Assembly (NCBI GenBank): GCA_964036315.1
Contig: CAXIWW010000817.1
Location: forward strand, 8,467,501-8,531,500
Direction: 5' to 3'
Origin: Acanthosepion esculentum
Lineage: Eukaryota > Mollusca > Cephalopoda > Sepiida > Sepiidae
Length of the DNA stretch: 64,000 bases
Position 1 is the stretch's first letter, and each line of letters begins with the position of its first letter. The notes under the pieces are model-generated. The model searched no databases. It was not told the origin of the DNA and saw only the letters and a list, made by a program, of their open reading frames with translations. A program made the translations under genes and the position numbers. Shown here piece by piece: positions 9,910-21,020 of the stretch.

Positions 9910-10747
9910 TTGGCACTGTGGTGCTGTTGGCAAGTTTGCTATCAGCTGTTGGCACATTTGCTATCAGCTGTTGTCATTTTGCTATCAGCTGTGTTGCTGT
10001 TGGCATTTTGCTATCAGCTGTTGGCACTTTTGCGATCAGCCGTTGGCACTTTTGCTATCAGCTGTTGGCACTTTTGGTATCAGCTGTTGGCACTTTTGCT
10101 ATCAGCTGTTGGCCCTTTTGCTATCAGCTCTTTGCACTTTTGCTATCAACTGGTGTTGTTCGCAAGTTTTTATATAAACATGTATTTTTACACATTCATA
10201 GTGTTTTTTTTAGTGGGGGGTTACTATTTGCTCATAGCTGGGACCCTATGTTATCAGAAGCCTTGCTGTCAGATGTAGTTTATAGTCATACCTAGGACTA
10301 GTTGGCAATGTGGTGCTGTTGGCACTTTTGCTATCAGCTGTTTGCATATTTGCTATAAGCTGTTGGCACATTTGCTATCAGTTGTTGGCATTTTGCTATC
10401 AGCTGTGGTGCTGTTGGCATTTTGCTATCAGCTGTTGGCACTTTTGCGATCAGCCGTTGGCACTTTTGCTATCAGCTGTTGGCACTTTTGGTATCAGCTG
10501 TTGGCACTTTTGCTATCAGCTGTTGGCACTTTTGCTATCAGCTGTTGGCACTTTTGCAATCAGCTGTGGTGCTGTTGGCACTTTTGCTATCAACTGGTGT
10601 TGCTCGCAAGTTTTTATATAAACATGTATTTTTATACTTCCATAGTGTGTTTTTTTAGTGGGGGGTCACTATTTGCTCATAGCTGGGACCGTTTGTGATC
10701 AGAAGACTTGCTGTCAGATGTAGTTTATAGTCATATCTAGGACTAGT
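9910..10747 (+). repeat. Pair of related units with 20/21-bp GGCATTTTGC monomers
   Basis: Units at 9910 and 10,302 both contain short monomers reading GGCATTTTGC or GTCATTTTGC, a GTGTTGCTG or GTGGTGCTG box in mid-run, then TTTTGCGATCAGCCG, and so are recent relatives of each other. The 10,302 unit has TGCATATTTGCTATAAGCTG, which is also found, inverted, at about 57,960-57,990 (there TGCACATTTGC). The two units differ in their last monomers and in their backbones. Confidence 0.8.
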
Positions 10748-11378
10748 TGGCACTGTTGTGCTGTTGGCACTGTTGCTATCCGCTGTTGGCACTTCTGCTA
10801 TCAGCTGTTGGCACTCATGCTATCAGCTTTTGGCACTTTTGCTCTCAGCTGTTGCCACTTTTGCTATCAGCTGTTGGCACTTTTGATATCAGCTTTTGGC
10901 ACTTTTGAAATCAGCTGTTGGCACTTTTGCTGTCAGCTGTTGGCACTTTTGCTATCAGCTGTCTTGCTGTTGGCACTTTTGCTATCAACTGGTGTTGTTC
11001 GCAAGTTTTTATTAAAACATGTATTTTTATACTTTCATAGTCTTTTTTTTTTAGTGGGGGGTCACTATTTGCTCATAGCTGGGACCGTTTGTGATCAGAA
11101 GCCTAGCTGTCAGATGTATTGTATAGTCATACCTAGGACTAGTTGGCACTGTGGTGCTGTTGGCACTTTTGCTATCAGCTGTTGGCTCATTTGCTATTAC
11201 CTGTTGGAACTTTTGCTATCAACTGGTGTTGTTCGCAAGTTTTTATTAAAACATGTATTTTTATACATTCATAGTGTTTATTTTTTAGTGGGGTGTCACT
11301 ATTTCCTCATAGCTGGGACCCTTTGTGAACAGAAGCCTTGCTGTCAGATGTAGTTCATATTCATACCTAGGATTAGTT
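10748..11378 (+). repeat. Units with TTTTGATATC/TTTTGAAATC and the short TTACCTG unit
   Basis: The 10,748 unit ends with monomers TTTTGATATC, TTTTGAAATC and TTTTGCTGTC in that order, and its backbone has TTTTTATTAAAACATG. The 11,145 unit is very short (three monomers), with GGCTCATTTGC, TATTACCTG and TTGGAACTTTTG. An almost exact inverted copy of that short unit is at about 57,400-57,465. The 10,748 tail variants also reappear, inverted, at 57,680-57,740. Confidence 0.85.
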
Positions 11379-12039
11379 GGCAATGTGGTGCTGTTGGCAC
11401 TTTTGCTATCAGCTGTTGGCACTTTTGCTATCAGCTGTTGGCACTTTTGCTATCAGCTGTGGTGCTGTTGGCAATTTTGCTATCAACTGGTGTTGTTCGC
11501 AAGTTTTTATATAAACATGTATTTTTATACTTTCATAGTGTTTTTTTTTTTTAGTTTGTGGTCACTATTTGCTCATAGCTGGGACCCTTTGTGATCAGAA
11601 GACTTGCTGTCAGATGTAGTTAATAGTCATACCTAGGACTAGTTGGCACTGTGGTGCTGTTGGCACTTTTGCTATCAGCTGTTGGCACTTTTGCTATCAG
11701 ATGTTGGCACTTTTGCTATCATCTGTTGGCACTTTTGCTATCAGCTGTTGGCACTTTTGCTATGACCTGTTGGCACTTTTGCTATCAGCTGTTGGCACTT
11801 TTGCTATAAGCTTTTGGCACTTTTGAAATCAGCTGTTGGCACTTTTGCTATCAGCTGTTGGCACTTTTGCTATCAGCTGTGGTGCTGTTGGCACTTTTGT
11901 TATCAACTGGTGTTGTTCGCAAGTTTTTATTAAAACATGTATTTTTATACTTTCATAGTGTTTTTTTTTTAGTGGGGGGCACTATTTGCTCATAGCTGGG
12001 ACCGTTTGTGATCAGAAGCGTTGCTCTCAGATGTAGTTT

Positions 12040-13627
12040 ATAGTCATACCTTGGACATGTGGCACTGTGGTGCTGTTGGCACTTTTGCTATCAGCTGTTG
12101 GCACTTTTGCTATCACATGTTGGCACTTTTGCTATCAGCTGTTGGCACTTTTGCTATCAGCTGTAGTGCTGTTGGCACTTTTGCTATCAACTGGTGTTGT
12201 TCGCAAGTTTTTATATAAACATGTATTTTTATACTTTCATAGTGTTTTTTTTTTAGTGGGGGGGCCATTATTTGCTCATAGCTGAGACCCTTTGTGATCA
12301 GAAGCCTTGCTGTCAGATGTAGTTTATAGTCATACCTAGGACTAGTTGGCACTGTGGAGCTGTTGGCACTTTTGCTATTAGCTGTTGGCACTTTTGCTAT
12401 CAGCTGTTGTCACTTTTGCTATCAGCTGTTGGCACTTTTGCTATCAGCTGTAGTGCTGTTGGCACTTTTGCTATCAACTGGTGTTGTTCGCAAGTTTTTA
12501 TATAAACATGTATTTTTATACTTTCATAGTGTTTTTTTTTTTAGTGGGGGTCACTATTTGCTCATAGCAGGGACCCTTTATGATCAGAAGCCTTGTTGTC
12601 AGATGTAGTTTATAGTCATACCTAGGACTAGTTGGCACTGTGGTGCTGTTGGCACTTTTGCTATCCGCTGTTTGCACTTTTGCTATCAGCTGTTGGAACT
12701 TTTGCTATCAGCTGTTGGCACTTTTGGTATCAGCTGTTGGAACTTTTGCTATCAGCTGTTGGAACTTTTGCTATCAGCTGTTGGCACTTTTGGTATCAGC
12801 TGTTGGAACTTTTGCTATCAGCTGTTGGCACTTTTGCTATCAGCTGTGGTGCTGTTGGCACTTTTGCTATCAACTGGTGTTGTTCGCAAATTTTTTATAT
12901 AAACACGTATTTTTATACATTCATTGGGTTTTTTTTTAGTGGGGGGTCACTATTTTCTCATAGCTGGGACCCTTTGTGATCAGAAGCCTTGCTGTCAGAT
13001 GTAGTTTATATTCATACCTAGGACTAGTTGGCACTGTGGTGCTGTTGGCACTTTTGCTATCAGCTGTTGGCACTTTTGCTATAAGCTTTTGGCACTTTTG
13101 AAATCAGCTGTTGGCACTTTTGCTATCAGCTGTTGGCACTTTTGCTATCAACTGTGGTGCTGTTGGCACTTTTGTTATCAACTGGTGTTGTTCGCAAGTT
13201 TTTATTAAAACATGTATTTTTATACTTTCAGAGTGTTTTTTTTTTAGTGGGGGGCACTATTTGCTCATAGCTGGGACCGTTTGTGATCAGAAGCCTTGCT
13301 CTCAGAAGTAGTTTATAGTCATACCTTGGACATGTGGCACTGTGGTGCTGTTGGCACTTTTGCTATCAGCTGTTGGCACTTTTGCTATCACCTGTTGGCA
13401 CTTTTGCTATCAGCTGTGGTGCTGTTTGCACTTTTGCGATCAGCTGTGGTGCTGTTTGCACTTTTGTTATCAACTGGTGTTGTTCGCAAGTTTTTATATA
13501 AACATGTATTTTTATACTTTCATAGTGTTTTTTTTTTAGTGGGGGGTCACTATTTGCTCATAGCTGGGACCCTTTATGATCAGAAGCCTTGCTGTCAGAT
13601 GTAGTTTATAGTCATACCTAGGACTAG
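12040..13627 (+). repeat. Duplicated block with CATGTGGCAC heads
   Basis: Heads at 12,060 and 13,334 read GGACATGTGGCACTG in place of GGACTAGTTGGCACTG. Each is preceded by a backbone with CTCTCAG or CTCTCAGAAG and followed by a unit with GTGGAGCTG (12,346 and 13,628). The order is therefore repeated with an offset of about 1,274-1,282 bp. Inverted counterparts with CCACATGTCC are at about 54,455 and 55,537, and with CAGCTCCACAG near 54,130, 55,240 and 56,513. Confidence 0.85.
12670..12815 (+). repeat. TTGGAAC monomer sub-array
   Basis: Within unit 12,632, monomers reading TTGGAACTTTTGC alternate with TTGGCACTTTTGG(TATC) monomers, forming a local pattern of two to three monomers. The same pattern occurs, inverted, at about 53,660-53,800, 54,965-55,160 and 56,050-56,180. 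This is amplification of a monomer variant inside a unit, a level below the backbone-containing unit. Confidence 0.85.
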
Positions 13628-13889
13628 TTGGCACTGTGGAGCTGTTGGCACTTTTGCTATCAGCTGTTGGCACTTTTGCTATCAGCTGTTGGCACTTTTG
13701 CTATCAGCTGTTGGCACTTTTGCTATCAGCTGTGTTTCTGTTGGCATTTTTGCTATCAACTGGTGTTGTTCACAAGTTTTTATATAAACATGTATTTTTA
13801 TACTTTCATAGTGTTTTTTTTTTGTGGGGGGTCACTATTTGCTCATAGCTGTGACCCTTTGTGATCAGAACCCTTGCTGTCAGATGTAG

Positions 13890-14512
13890 TTTATAGTCAT
13901 GCATAGGACTAATTGGCAATGTGGTGCTGTTGGCACTTTTGCTATCAGCTGTTGGCACTTTTGCTATCAGCTGTTGGCACTTTTGCTATCAAATGGTGTT
14001 GACCGCAAGTTTTTTTATAAACATGTATTTTTATACATTCATAGTGTTTTTTTTTTAGTGGGCGGTCACTATTTGCTCATAGCTTGGACCCTTTGTGATC
14101 AGAAGCCTTGCTGTCAGATATAGTTTATAGTCATACCTAGGACTAGTTGGCACTGTGGTGCTGTTGGCACTTTTGCTATCAGCTGTTGGCACTTTTGCTA
14201 TCAGCTGTTAACACTTTTTCTATCAGCTGTTGGCACTTTTGGTATCAGCTGTTGACATTTTGATATCAGCTTTTGGCACTTTTGGTATCAGCTGTTGGCA
14301 CTTTTGCTATCAGCTGTTGGCACTTTTGCTATCAGCTGTTGGCACTTTTGCTATCAACTGGTGTTGTTCGCAAGTTTTTATATAAACATGTATTTTTATA
14401 ATTTCATAGTGTTTTTTTTTTTAGTGGGGGGTCACTATTTGCTCATGGCTGGGACCCTTTGTGATCAGAAGCCTAGCTGTCAGATGTAGTTTATAGTCAT
14501 AACTAGGACTAG
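13890..14512 (+). repeat. Units with private markers mirrored at 52.3-52.6 kb
   Basis: Unit 13,912 has head CATGCATAGGACTAATTGGC and, uniquely in the left array, GTTGACCGCAAG in its backbone. Unit 14,147 has TGTTAACACTTTTTC then TTGACATTTTG. The inverted arm carries the complements of all of these in mirrored order: TTGCGGTCAAC at 52,496, CCAATTAGTCCTATGCATG at 52,587, and ATGTCAACAGC and GTGTTAACAGC at about 52,266-52,320. This is strong evidence for paralogy of individual units. Confidence 0.9.
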
Positions 14513-15082
14513 TTGGCACTGTGGTGGTGTTGGCACTTTTGCTATTAGCTGTTGGCACTTTTGCTATTAGCTGTTGGCACTTTTGCTATCAGCTTTTGGC
14601 ACTTTCGGTATCAGCTTTTGGCGCTTTTGCTATCAGCTGTTGGCACTTTTGCTATCAGCCGTTGGCACTTTTGCTATCAGCTGTTGGCACTTTTGGTATC
14701 ATCTTTTGGCACATTTGCTATCAGCTGTTGGCACTTTGGTATCAGCTGTTGGCACTTTTGCTATCAGCTTTTGGCACTTTTGGTATCAGCTGTTGGCACT
14801 TTTGCTATCAGCTGTTGGCACTTTTGCTATCAGCTTTTGGCACTTTTGCTATCAGCTGGTGGCACTTTTGCTATCAGCTGTTGGCACTTTTGCTATCAGC
14901 TGTGGTGCTGTTGCCACTTTTGCTATCAACTGGTGTTGTTCGCAAGTTTTTATATAAATATGTATTTTTATAAATTCATAGTGTTTTTATTTTAGTGGGG
15001 GTCACTATTTGCTCATAGCAGGGACCCTTTTTGATCAGAAGCCTTGCTGTCAGATGTAGTTTATAGTCATACCTACGACTAG
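14513..15082 (+). repeat. Long unit with GTGGTGGTG head
   Basis: The head reads TTGGCACTGTGGTGGTG and is followed by TATTAGCTG monomers, CACTTTCGGTATC, TTGGCGCTTTTGC, ATCAGCCG, a 20-bp GGCACTTTGGTATC monomer, AGCTGGTGGCAC and GTTGCCAC. Minus-strand relatives with CAACACCACCACAGTG heads lie at 42,880-43,209, 45,430-45,907 and 49,290-49,784. The unit was therefore amplified at least threefold in the inverted arm. Confidence 0.87.
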
Positions 15083-15852
15083 TTGGCAATGTGGTGCTGT
15101 TGGCACTTTTGCAATCAGCTGTTGGCACTTTTGCTATCAGCTGTTGGAACTTTTGCTATCAGCTGTTGGCACATTTGCTATCAGCTTTTGGCACTTTTGC
15201 TATCAGCTGTTGGCACTTTTTTCTATCAGCTGTTGGCACTTTTGTTATCAGCTGTTGGCACATTTGCTATCAGCTTTTGGCACTTTTGCTATCAGCTGTT
15301 GGCACCTTATGTATAATCTGTTGGCACTTTTGCTATCAGCTGTTGGCACATTTGCTATCAGCTGTTGGCACTTTTGCTATCAGCAGTTGGCACTTTTGCT
15401 ATCAGCTTTCGGCACATTTGGTATCAACTGTTGGCACTTTTGCTATCAGCTGTTGGCACTTTTGCTATCAGCTGTTGGCACTTTTGCTATCAGCTTTTGG
15501 CACTTTTGGTATCAGCTGTTGGCACTTTGGCTATCAGCTGTTGACACTTTTGCTATCAGCTGTTGGCACTTTTGCTATCAGCTGTTGGCACTTTTGCTAT
15601 CAGTTTGGCACTTTTGGTATCAGCTGTTGGCACTTTTGCTATCAGCCGTTGGCACTTTTGCTATCAGCTGTGGTGCTGTTGGCACTTTTGCTATCAACTG
15701 GTGTTGTTCGCAAGTTTTTATATAAACATGTATTTTTATAATTTCATAGTGTTTTTTTTTTAGTGGGGGGTCACTATTTGCTCATAGCTGGGACCCTTTG
15801 TGATCAGAAGCCTTGCTGTCAGATCTAGTTTATAGTCATACCTAGGACTAGT
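15083..15852 (+). repeat. 770-bp long unit, forward copy A
   Basis: Preceded by the variant CCTACGACTAG and headed GGCAATGTGG. It contains GGCACTTTTTTC (a +1 T monomer), GGCACCTTATGTATAATCTG, ATCAGCAG, AGCTTTCGGCACATTTGG, CACTTTGGCTATC and a truncated CAGTTTGGCAC monomer. It has about 26 monomers before its backbone. Its sister is at 16,745 (offset 1,662 bp), and inverted relatives are near 43.9, 45.4, 46.9 and 49.2 kb. Confidence 0.88.
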
Positions 15853-16148
15853 TGGCACTGTGGTGCTGTTGGCACTTTTGCTATCAGCTGTTGGCACTTT
15901 TGCTATCAGCTGCTGGCACTTTTGCTATCAGCTGTTGGCACGTTTGCTATCAGCTTTTGGCATTTTGCTATCAGCTGTTGGCACTTTTGCTATCAACTGG
16001 TGTTGTTCGCAAGTTTTTATAAAAACATGAATTATTATACTTTCCTAGTGTTTTTTTATAGTGGGGGGACACTATTTGCTCATAGCTGGGACCCTTTGTG
16101 ATCAGAAGCCTTGCTGTCAGATGTAGTTTATAGTCATACCTAGGACTA

Positions 16149-16744
16149 GTTGGCACTGTGTTGCGTTTGGCACTTTTGCTATCAGCTGTTGGCACTTTTG
16201 CTATCAGCTGTTGGCACTTTTGCTATCAGCTGTTGGCACTTTTGCTATCAGCTGTGGTGCTGTTGGCACTTTTGCTATCAACTGGTGTTGTTCGCAAGTT
16301 TTTATATAAACATGAATTTTTAGAATTTCATAGTGTTTTTTTTTTAGTGGGGGCTCACTATTTGCTCATAGTTGGGACCCTTTGTGATCAGAAGCCTTGC
16401 TGTCAGTTGTAGTTTATAATCATACCTAGGACTAGTTGGCACTGTGGTGCTGCTGGCACTTTTGCTATCAGCTGTTGGCACTTTTGCTATCAGCTGTTGG
16501 CACTTTTGCTATCAGCTGTTGGCACTTTTGCTATCAGCCGTTGGCACTTTTGCTATCAGCTGTGGTGCTGTTGGCACTTTTGCTATCAACTGGTGTTGTT
16601 CGCAAGTTTTTATATAAACATGTATTTTTATACTTTCATAGTGGGTTTTTTTTAGTGGGGGGGTCACTATTTGCTCATAGCTGGGACCCTTTGTGATCAG
16701 AAGCCTTGCTGTCAGATGTAGTTTATAGTCATACCTACGACTAG
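16149..16744 (+). repeat. Units with GTTGCGTTTGG head and GGGTTTTTTTT backbone
   Basis: Unit 16,149 has head CTGTGTTGCGTTTGGCAC and a backbone with CATGAATTTTTAGAATTTC, GGGGGCTCAC, ATAGTTGGGACC and GTCAGTTGTAG. Its backbone reappears inverted at about 31,620-31,760, and CCAAACGCACCACAG heads recur at about 46,190, 47,590, 48,450 and 50,050. Unit 16,436 has AGCCG and a backbone CATAGTGGGTTTTTTTT, mirrored at 47,020-47,030 and at 44,030-44,040. Confidence 0.83.
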
Positions 16745-17512
16745 TTGGCAATGTGGTGCTGTTGGCACTTTTGCTATCAGCTGTTGGCACTTTTGCTATC
16801 AGCTGTTGGAACTTTTGCTATCAGCTGTTGGCACATTTGCTATCAGCTTTTGGCACTTTTGCTATCAGCTGTTGGCACTTTTTTCTATCAGCTGTTGGCA
16901 CTTTTGTTATCAGCTGTTGAAACATTTGCTATCAGCTTTTGGCACTTTTGCTATCAGCTGTTGGCACCTTTGGTATAATCTGTTGGCACTTTTGCTATCA
17001 GCTGTTGGCACATTTGCTATCAGCTGTTGGCACTTTTGCTATCAGCAGTTGGCACTTTTGCTATCAGCTTTCGGCACATTTGGTATCAGCTGTTGGCACT
17101 TTTGCTATAAGCTGTTGGCACTTTTGCTATCAGCTGTTGGCACTTTTGCTATCAGCTTTTGGCACTTTTGGTATCAGCTGTTGGCACTTTGGCTACCAGC
17201 TGTTGGCACTTTTGCTATCAGCTGTGGTGCTGTTGGCTCTTTTGCTATCAGCTGTTGGCACTTTTGCTATCAGCTGCTGGCACTTTTGCTATCAGCTGTT
17301 GGCACTTTTGCTATCAATTTTGGCACTTTTGCAATCAGCTGTTGGCAATTTTGTTATCAACTGGTGTTGTTCACAAGTTTTTATATAAACATTAATTTTT
17401 ATACTTTCATAGTGTTTTTTATAGTGGGGGGTCACTATTTGCTCATAGCTGGGACCCTTTGTGATCAGAAGCCTTGCTGTCGGATGTAGTTTATAGTCAT
17501 ACCTAGGACTAG
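16745..17512 (+). repeat. 768-bp long unit, forward copy B
   Basis: Sister of 15,083-15,852 at an offset of 1,662 bp. It has the same CCTACGACTAG lead-in, TTTTTTC monomer, GGTATAATCTG, ATCAGCAG and TTTCGGCACATTTGG. It differs in its second half by an internal GTGGTGCTG at about 17,222, TTGGCTC, AGCTGCTGGCAC, a truncated AATTTTGGCAC monomer and a GTTCACAAG backbone with CATTAATTTT. Those second-half features are the ones shared with the inverted copies at 43.3-43.9 and 46.3-46.9 kb. Confidence 0.87.
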
Positions 17513-18053
17513 TTGGCACTGTGGTGCTGTTGGCACTTTTGCTATCAGCTATTGGCACTTTTGCTATCAGCTTTTGGCACATTTGCTATCAGCTGTTGGC
17601 ACTTTTGCTATCAGCTGTTGGCACTTTTGCTATCAACTGTGGTGCTGTTGCCACTTTTGCTATCAACTGGTGTTGTTCCCAAGTTTTTATATAAATATGT
17701 ATTTTTATACATTCATAGTGTTTTTATTTTAGTGGGGGGTCACTATTTGCTCATAGCTGGGACCCTTTGTGATCAGAAGCCTTGCTGTCAGATGTAGTTT
17801 ATTGTCATGCCTAGGACTAGTTGGCAATGTGGTGCTGTTGGCACTTTTGCTATCAGCTGTTGGCACTTTTGCTATCAGCTGTTGGCACTTTTGCTATCAA
17901 CTGGTGTTGTTCGCAAGTTTTTATATAAACATGTATTTTTATACTTTCATAGTGTTTTTTTTTAGTGGGGGCTCACTATTTGCTCATAGCTGGGACCCTT
18001 TGTGATCAGAAGCCTTGCTGTCAGATGTAGTTTATAATCATACCTAGGACTAG

Positions 18054-18937
18054 TTGGCACTGTGGTGCTGCTGGCACTTTTGCTATCAGCTGTTGGCACT
18101 TTTGCTATCAGCTGTTTGCACTTTTGCTATCAGCTGTTGGCACTTTTGCTATCAGCTGTGGTGCTGTTGGCACTTGTTCTATCAACTGGTGTTGTTCGCA
18201 AGTTTTTATATAAACATGTATTTTTATACTTTCGTAGTGTTTTTTTTTAGTGGGGGTCACTATTTGCTAATAGCTGGGACCCTTTGTGATCAGAAGCCTT
18301 GCTGTCAGATGTAGTTTATAGTCATACCTAGGACTAGTTGGCACTGTGGTGCTGTTGTCACTATTGCTATCAGCTTTTGGCAGTTTTGCTATCAGCTGTT
18401 GGCACTTTTGCTATCAGCTGTTGGCACTTTTGCTATCAGCTGTGGTGCTGTTGGCACTTTTGCTATCATCTGTTGGCACTTTTGCTATCAGCTGTTGGCA
18501 CTTTGGTATAATCTGTTGGCACTTTTGCTATCAGCTGTTGGCACATTTGCTATCAGCTGTTGGCACTTTTGCTATCAGCTTTTGGCACTTTTGGTATCAG
18601 CTGTTGGCACTTTTGGTATCAACTGTTGGCACTTTTGGTATCATCTGTTGGCACTTGTGCTATCAGCTGTTGGCACTTTTGCTAACAGTTTTTGGCACTT
18701 TTGCTATCAGCTGTTGCAACTTTTGCTATCAGCTGTTGGCACTTTTTCTATCAGCTGTGGTCCTGTTGGCACTTTTGCTATCAACTGGTGTTGTTCGCAA
18801 GTTTTTATATAAACATGTATTTTTATACTTTCATAGTGTTTTTTTTTAGTGGAGGGTCAGTATTTGCTCATAGCAGGGACCCTTTGTGATCAGAAGCCTT
18901 GCTATCAGATGTAGTTTATAATCATACCTAGGACTAG
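18054..18937 (+). repeat. Segmental duplication, copy lacking one backbone
   Basis: This segment and 19,947-21,020 share GTGGTGCTGCTGG, GCACTTGTTC, ACTTTCGTAGTG, CTAATAGCTGGG, TTGTCACTATTGC, GGCAGTTTTGC, TTTGGTATAATCTG, GCTAACAGTTTTTGG, GTTGCAACTTTTGC, GTGGTCCTG, GTGGAGGGTCAG and TTGCTATCAG. The offset is about 1,893 bp up to 18,442 and 2,083-2,084 bp afterwards. At 18,442-18,450 a single GTGGTGCTG box stands where the other copy has box, backbone, box. Confidence 0.9.
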
Positions 18938-19690
18938 TTGGCACTGTGGTGCTGTTGGCACTTTTGCTATCAGCTGTTGGCACTTTTGCTATCAGCTGTT
19001 GGCACTTTTGGTATCAGCTGTTGGCACTTTTGCTATCAGCTGTTTGCACTTTTGCTATCAGCTGTGGTGCTGTTGGCACTTTTGCTATCAGCTTTTGGCA
19101 CTTTTGGTATCAGCTGTTGGCACTTTTGCTATCAGCTGTTGGCACTTTTGAAATCAGCTGTTGGCACTTTTGCTATCAGCTGTTGGCACTTTGGTATAAT
19201 CTGTTGGCACTTTTGCTATCAGCTGTTGGCACATTTGCTATCAGCTGTTGGCACTTTTGCTATCAGCTGTTTGCACTTTTGCTATCAGCTTTTGGCACTT
19301 TTGGTATCAGCTGTTGGCACTTTTGGTATCAGCTGTTGGCACTTTTGCCATCAGCTGTTTGCACTTATGCTATCAGCTGTTGGCACTTTTGGTATCATCT
19401 GTTGGATATGGGGTATCAGCTGTTGGCACTTTTGCTAACAGCTTTTGGCACTTTTGCTATCAGCTGTTGGCACTTTTGCTATCAGCTGTTGGCACTTTTG
19501 CTATCAGCTGTGGTGCTGTTGGCACTTTTGCTATCAACTGGTGTTGTTCGCAAGTTTTTATATAAACATGTATTTTTATGCTTTCATAGTGTTTTTTTTT
19601 TAGTGGGGGTCACTATTTTCTCATAGCTGGGACCTTTTGTGATCAGAAGCCTTGCTGTCAGATGTAGTTTATAGTCATACCTAGGACTAG
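18938..19690 (+). repeat. 753-bp long unit with GGATATGGGGTATC marker
   Basis: This unit has about 25 monomers with an internal GTGGTGCTG at 19,064, TTTTGAAATC, a 20-bp TTTGGTATAATCTG form, TTTGCCATC, and an unusual monomer GGATATGGGGTATCAGCTG at 19,402-19,420. Inverted units with TACCCCATTTCC sit at about 32,508 and 41,492, so the odd monomer was copied into the right arm at least twice. Confidence 0.87.
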
Positions 19691-19946
19691 TTGGCACTGT
19701 GGTGCTGTTGGTATTATTGCTATCAGCTGTTGGCACTTTTGCTATCAGCTGTTGGCACTTTTGCTATCAGCTGTTGGCACTATTGCTATCAACTGGTGTT
19801 GTTCGCAAGTTTTTATATAAACATGTATTTTTATACTTTCATAGTGTTTTTTTTTTAGTGGGGGCTCACTATTTGCTCATAGCTGGGACCCTTTGTGATC
19901 AGAAGCCTTGCTGTCAGATGTAGTTTATAATCATACCTAGGACTAG

Positions 19947-21020
19947 TTGGCACTGTGGTGCTGCTGGCACTTTTGCTATCAGCTGTTGGCACTTTTGCTA
20001 TCAGCTGTTTGCACTTTTGCTATCAGCTGTTGGCACTTTTGCTATCAGCTGTGGTGCTGTTGGCACTTGTTCTATCAACTGGTGTTGTTCGCAAGTTTTT
20101 ATATAAACATGTATTTTTATACTTTCGTAGTGTTTTTTTTTAGTGGGGGGTCACTATTTGCTAATAGCTGGGACCCTTTGTGATCAGAAGCCTTGCTGTC
20201 AGATGTAGTTTATAGTCATACCTAGGACTAGTTGGCACTGTGGTGCTGTTGTCACTATTGCTATCAGCTTTTGGCAGTTTTGCTATCAGCTGTTGGCACT
20301 TTTGCTATCAGCTGTTGGCACTTTTGCTATCAGCTGTGGTGCTGTTGGCACTTTTGCTATCAACTGGTGTTGTTCCCAAGTTTTTATATAAACAACTATT
20401 TTTATACTTTCATAAAGTTTTTTTTTTAGTGGGGGGTCACTATTTGCTCATAGCTGGGACCCTCTCTGATCAGAAGCCTTGCAGTCAGATGTAGTTTATA
20501 GTCATACCTAGTACTAGTTGGCACTGTGGTGCTGTTGGCACTTTTGCTATCATCTGTTGGCACTTTTGCTATCAGCTGTTGGCACTTTGGTATAATCTGT
20601 TGGCACTTTTGCTATCAGCTGTTGGCACATTTGCTATCAGCTGTTGGCACTTTTGCTATCAGCTTTTGGCACTTTGGTATCAGCTGTTGGCACTTTTGGT
20701 ATCAACTGTTGGCACTTTTGGTATCATCTGTTGGCACTTGTGCTATCAGCTGTTGGCACTTTTGCTAACAGTTTTTGGCACTTTTGCTATCAGCTGTTGC
20801 AACTTTTGCTATCAGCTGTTGGCACTTTTTCTATCAGCTGTGGTCCTGTTGGCACTTTTGATATCAACTGGTGTTGTTCGCAAGTTTTTATATAAACATG
20901 TATTTTTATACTTTCATAGTGTTTTTTTTTAGTGGAGGGTCAGTATTTGCTCATAGCAGGGACCCTTTGTGATCAGAAGCCTTGCTATCAGATGTAGTTT
21001 ATAATCATACCTAGGACTAG
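19947..21020 (+). repeat. Segmental duplication, copy with the extra backbone
   Basis: Partner of 18,054-18,937. GTGGTGCTG boxes occur at 20,336 and 20,526, 190 bp apart, with one complete backbone between them (it carries TTCCCAAG, AACAACTATTT and CATAAAG). Collapsing the interval between the two boxes gives the structure seen at 18,442. The remaining variants match in order along the whole segment. Confidence 0.9.
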
